DNA of 7,658 nt from Micavibrio aeruginosavorus. GTDB taxonomy: Bacteria > Pseudomonadota > Alphaproteobacteria > UBA9219. Below, piece by piece: positions 5,276 through 7,658 of this stretch. Positions within the stretch are counted from its first letter, which is position 1. Each line of letters starts with the position of its first letter. A program made the translations under genes and the position numbers. The notes beneath the pieces are model-generated. The model was not told the origin of the DNA. It saw only the letters and a program-made list of their open reading frames with translations, and made no database searches. Where the stretch lies: contig DYNT01000062.1 of assembly GCA_020720905.1 (NCBI GenBank), forward strand, positions 1 to 7,658. Direction: 5' to 3'.

Positions 5276-5830
5276 ATGATGACCAAACTGACTGTGCGAA
5301 CTGTTCCCGATCCTGTGTTGCGCGACAAGGCGTTACCTGTCCGTGCCGTGGATGCCGCGACTGTCACGCTGATGAAGGATATGGTTGAGACGATGTATGC
5401 CGATGATGGCATTGGCCTTGCCGCCAATCAGGTGGGCGTCCTGACGCGGGTGATCGTGATCGACGTATCGGACAGTCGCGATGGCAGCGAGGCCTTGTTG
5501 ATGGCGAACCCAGAAATAACATGGGCGAGCGACGAGACCTTCACCTATCGCGAAGGCTGCCTATCGGTGAGGCCTTGTTCATCGGAATCTTCGGCGGATT
5601 TGTACGCGAACGTGACGCGGCCCAAAGCGATCCGCGTGCGCTATCTTGATGAAACGGGGACGGCGCGTGAGATCAAGGCGCAGGAATTATTCAGCCAATG
5701 CATTCAGCATGAGATAGATCATTTGGATGGTATTTTATTTGTGGATCATCTCTCGGCGCTCAAGCGCGGCATGATCATGAAGAAGATCGAAAAACTCCGC
5801 CGCGCTATGGGCGACGGGAAGCCGTTGTAA
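5276..5830 (+). CDS. def: Peptide deformylase
   Basis: Peptide deformylase removes the formyl group from the N-terminal methionine of new proteins, using a metal ion (usually iron). The 184-residue product carries all three signature motifs: GIGLAANQ (45-52), EGCLS (93-97, metal ligand Cys95) and HEIDH (145-149, two His ligands and catalytic Glu146). It should therefore be active. Unusually, between EGCLSV and the following VTRP there are about eight more residues than in a typical family member; the segment reads RPCSSESSADLYAN (99-112). This loop follows the metal-ligand motif and lies near the substrate cleft in known structures. AAAAGGA (5264-5270) is a good ribosome-binding site. It sits 5 nt before ATG 5276 and 8 nt before ATG 5279, so either Met may initiate. 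The gene is 17 bp after rmuC and 15 bp before fmt, its functional partner. Confidence 0.96.
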   Translation: MMTKLTVRTVPDPVLRDKALPVRAVDAATVTLMKDMVETMYADDGIGLAANQVGVLTRVIVIDVSDSRDGSEALLMANPEITWASDETFTYREGCLSVRPCSSESSADLYANVTRPKAIRVRYLDETGTAREIKAQELFSQCIQHEIDHLDGILFVDHLSALKRGMIMKKIEKLRRAMGDGKPL

Positions 5831-5845
5831 GGGGTATTCTTTCCT

Positions 5846-6784
5846 ATGCCTAAGCTTCGTATCGTTTTTATGGGAACGCCCGATTTTGCTGTGCCCGCGT
5901 TGCGGGCGCTGCACGATGCGGGGCATAGCCTTGTGGCCGTTTATTGCCAGCCGCCCAAGCCAGCGGGGCGCGGTCAAGCCGTTCGCAAAACGCCTGTGCA
6001 GATCGCCGCCGAAGCGCTGGGGCTTGACGTGCGCACGCCTGCAACATTGCGCGATCCAGTAGAACAAGAGACGCTTAAGGCGCTTTATCCCGATGTGATC
6101 GTGGTGGCGGCCTATGGCCTTATCTTGCCGCAGGCGGTTTTGGACATACCGCCCATGGGCTGTTTGAACATTCATGGCTCACTGTTGCCGCGTTGGCGCG
6201 GCGCAGCCCCCCTTCATCGCGCCTTGCTGGCGGGGGATGCACAGACGGGCATCACCATCATGCAGATGGATGTGGGGCTGGACACGGGGCCGATGCTGAT
6301 GAAGGAAGCCTTGCCGATTACGGAGGTGATGACCGCGCAAAGCCTGCACGATGATATGGCGGCGTTAGGGGCGCGGATGATTGTTAAGGCGCTGGAGGCG
6401 GTCAGTGCGGGGACATTGTCCGCCATGCCTCAGCCATCCGAAGGCGTGACCTATGCGGCCAAGCTTTCCCGCGAGGAAGGCCGGATCGACTGGGCAAAAT
6501 CCGCGCAAGAATTAGAGCGGCAGGTGAGGGCTTTTTATCCGTGGCCCAGCAGTTTCTTTTTGTGCGGGCAGGAAAAGATCAAGGTGCTGAAGGCGTCTTT
6601 GATTGATAATGCGGCAGGTGCGGCAGGTGCGGCAGGGGCGCTTCTTGACGAGCAGATGACGGTGGCGTGCGGCTCTGGCGGCGCACTACGTTTAGATATA
6701 GTGCAGCGCGAGGGCAAGAAGCCAGCGTCCGGTGCGGACGCTTTGCGCGGCTTGCGCCTTGCTGTGGGGACGTTTTTTTCATGA
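5846..6784 (+). CDS. fmt: Methionyl-tRNA formyltransferase
   Basis: Fmt transfers a formyl group from 10-formyltetrahydrofolate to methionyl-initiator tRNA, making the formyl-Met that Def later removes. The 312-residue product has the Rossmann-like catalytic domain beginning RIVFMGTPDFAVPAL (5-19). The tRNA-contacting loop with PAGRGQ is at 39-44. The catalytic block LNIHGSLLPRWRGAAP (107-122) contributes Asn108 and His110, and MDVGLDTGP (141-149) contributes Asp146. The C-terminal tRNA-binding domain begins around YAAKLSREEGRIDW (203-216). Length is typical (E. coli Fmt is 315). A 9-bp tandem repeat gives AAGAAGAAGA at 256-265. AAGGGG (5829-5834) overlaps the def stop and is a plausible ribosome-binding site, spaced 11 nt from the ATG, so def and fmt translation may be linked. 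The TGA stop overlaps the truA start. Confidence 0.97.
   Translation: MPKLRIVFMGTPDFAVPALRALHDAGHSLVAVYCQPPKPAGRGQAVRKTPVQIAAEALGLDVRTPATLRDPVEQETLKALYPDVIVVAAYGLILPQAVLDIPPMGCLNIHGSLLPRWRGAAPLHRALLAGDAQTGITIMQMDVGLDTGPMLMKEALPITEVMTAQSLHDDMAALGARMIVKALEAVSAGTLSAMPQPSEGVTYAAKLSREEGRIDWAKSAQELERQVRAFYPWPSSFFLCGQEKIKVLKASLIDNAAGAAGAAGALLDEQMTVACGSGGALRLDIVQREGKKPASGADALRGLRLAVGTFFS
6611..6640 (+). repeat. 9-bp tandem repeat inside fmt
   Basis: GCGGCAGGT is repeated exactly at 6611-6619 and 6620-6628. A third copy with one change (GCGGCAGGG, 6629-6637) and a partial GCG follow. The unit is in frame and encodes Ala-Ala-Gly. Gain or loss of units by slippage would change linker length without a frameshift. 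Confidence 0.9.
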
Positions 6785-7521
6785 CGACGCGCTGGAAAAT
6801 AACACTGGAATATGACGGCGCGGGCTTTTGCGGATGGCAAAGGCAGGCCGAAGATGTGACGGTGCAGGCTGTTATTGAAGCGGCTATCCATGCGTTTTCG
6901 GGGGAAGATGCAAGACTGCATGTCGCGGGGCGTACCGATGCGGGCGTTCACGCGCTGGCGCAAGTCGCGCACTTCGATTTGGAAAAAGATGTTGCGATGG
7001 CCGAGGTTCTGGGCGGGATCAATTATCATGCGCGCCCCCATCGCGTTGTGGTGGTGAAGGCGGAAAAAGAGCTGCCCGAATTTCATGCGCGGTTTTCGGC
7101 TCTTGCGCGGCGCTATCGCTATCAGATTATCAATCGCCTCGCGCCGCTGGCGTTGATGGAAGGAAAGGCGTGGCATGTTGTGCGCCCACTGGCCTTAGAG
7201 CCGATGCAACGCGCAGCGATGCTGTTGATTGGAACACATGATTTTTCAACCTTTCGCGCCCAGCGATGTCAGGCAACATCGCCCGTGCGCACTTTGGATG
7301 AATTGACAATCACGCAAGAGGGTGATGCCTTCTTTTTTGACGTGAAGGCGCGGTCTTTTTTGTATCATCAGGTGCGTAATATGGTGGGCACGTTGGCCAA
7401 GGTTGGGACGGGGCAGTGGACGTTGGACGAGTTTGCTGCCGCTTTTTCTGCGGCCAACCGCGTCAAGGGCGGCCCCACCGCGCCACCTGATGGCCTTTAT
7501 TTTGTCAGCGTGGATTATTGA
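6781..7521 (+). CDS. truA: tRNA pseudouridine synthase A
   Basis: TruA converts uridines 38-40 in the anticodon arm of many tRNAs to pseudouridine. The 246-residue product begins KITLEYDGAGFCGWQRQ (6-22). The catalytic motif GRTDAGVHA (50-58) has Asp53 as the nucleophile. Other family blocks are ARRYRYQI (109-116), RSFLYHQVRNMVGTL (191-205) and GGPTAPPDGLYF (230-241). Length is close to the usual bacterial TruA. The frame is open upstream to ATG 6667, but that would add 38 unrelated residues inside fmt. ATG 6781 fits the family N-terminus and forms the ATGA overlap with the fmt stop, implying translational coupling. No convincing terminator follows. A 13-bp direct repeat (7488-7500 and 7519-7531) straddles its end, the second copy covering the stop codon. 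Confidence 0.97.
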   Translation: MTTRWKITLEYDGAGFCGWQRQAEDVTVQAVIEAAIHAFSGEDARLHVAGRTDAGVHALAQVAHFDLEKDVAMAEVLGGINYHARPHRVVVVKAEKELPEFHARFSALARRYRYQIINRLAPLALMEGKAWHVVRPLALEPMQRAAMLLIGTHDFSTFRAQRCQATSPVRTLDELTITQEGDAFFFDVKARSFLYHQVRNMVGTLAKVGTGQWTLDEFAAAFSAANRVKGGPTAPPDGLYFVSVDY

Positions 7522-7531
7522 TGGCCTTTAT
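7488..7531. repeat. 13-bp direct repeat across the truA stop
   Basis: TGATGGCCTTTAT occurs exactly at 7488-7500 (in the coding sequence for the C-terminal DGLY) and again at 7519-7531, where its first three bases are the truA stop. The copies are offset by 31 bp. It may be a trace of a small duplication, or chance. Confidence 0.7.
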
Positions 7532-7628
7532 CGCCTCCAACCTTTTGACTCGGCATGGGGTTGTTAGGGTTTCAAGCTATAGCTGATCCACAAAAAATGA
7601 TTATATTAATGAGAACGAAAGTAAGTTC

Positions 7629-7658
7629 ATGAAGAATGATTCTATCCTTTTGTGTCAT
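7629..7658 (+). CDS. Possible start of a further gene, cut by the window edge
   Basis: ATG 7629 opens a frame still open at the window end, reading MKNDSILLCH. No family can be recognised from ten residues and no strong ribosome-binding site precedes it (GAAAG at 7617-7621 is the nearest purine run). A 12-codon frame from ATG 7597 ends in a TGA overlapping this ATG. The base composition from about 7585 onward is clearly AT-richer than the operon, so this may be another transcription unit. It is a weak call. Confidence 0.25.
   Translation, partial: MKNDSILLCH

Noticed and set aside
6667..6780. Upstream extension of truA to ATG 6667
   Set aside because: The 38 extra residues overlap fmt out of frame and have no place in TruA; ATG 6781 fits the family start and the ATGA overlap.
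7521..7586. 21-residue frame directly after truA (MAFIASNLL...)
   Set aside because: Its ATG overlaps the truA stop, but the peptide is very short, unrecognised and begins within the 13-bp direct repeat.
7600..7605. Minus-strand TATAAT as a leftward promoter
   Set aside because: No -35 partner is visible and it would transcribe antisense through truA; AT-rich sequence alone explains it.

Overview
The window looks like a piece of an alphaproteobacterial chromosome, moderately GC-rich by eye. The evidence is the MutS and peptide deformylase sequence types, a small YdcH/DUF465 protein ending in PDIIA, and the rmuC-def-fmt-truA gene order, which I associate with that class. I cannot place it to genus or order. 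All recognised genes are on the + strand and are housekeeping genes.

Layout. Positions 1-512 hold no recognisable gene. They are dense in inverted repeats: two G/C-run hairpins near the left edge, a half copy of a dispersed-repeat arm, and a 124-bp composite palindromic element (344-467) just upstream of mutS. mutS (513-3353) encodes a complete mismatch-recognition ATPase with an N-terminal extension about 60 residues longer than E. coli MutS. Its stop codon lies inside the left arm of a long inverted repeat (3349-3437). A tRNA-Val(UAC) gene with its own terminator follows (3590-3694).

An extended -10 promoter near 3794-3802 then appears to start a compact operon: ydcH-like, rmuC, def, fmt, truA (3839-7521). 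Gaps are 15-17 bp, and fmt and truA overlap by 4 bp (ATGA). def and fmt act at opposite ends of the N-formyl-methionine cycle: fmt formylates the initiator Met-tRNA, and def removes the formyl group from new proteins. truA modifies tRNA. rmuC and the distant mutS are genome-maintenance genes. The last 137 bp are AT-richer, with only a possible start of a further gene at the edge.

I found no new defence, mobile or biosynthetic system. The points worth a second look are small-scale: the composite repeat, whose two terminal hairpins differ by paired compensatory changes; the long inverted repeat supplying the mutS stop; an eight-residue insertion beside the catalytic EGCLS motif of Def; an Ala-Ala-Gly tandem repeat in Fmt; and the unresolved mutS start.
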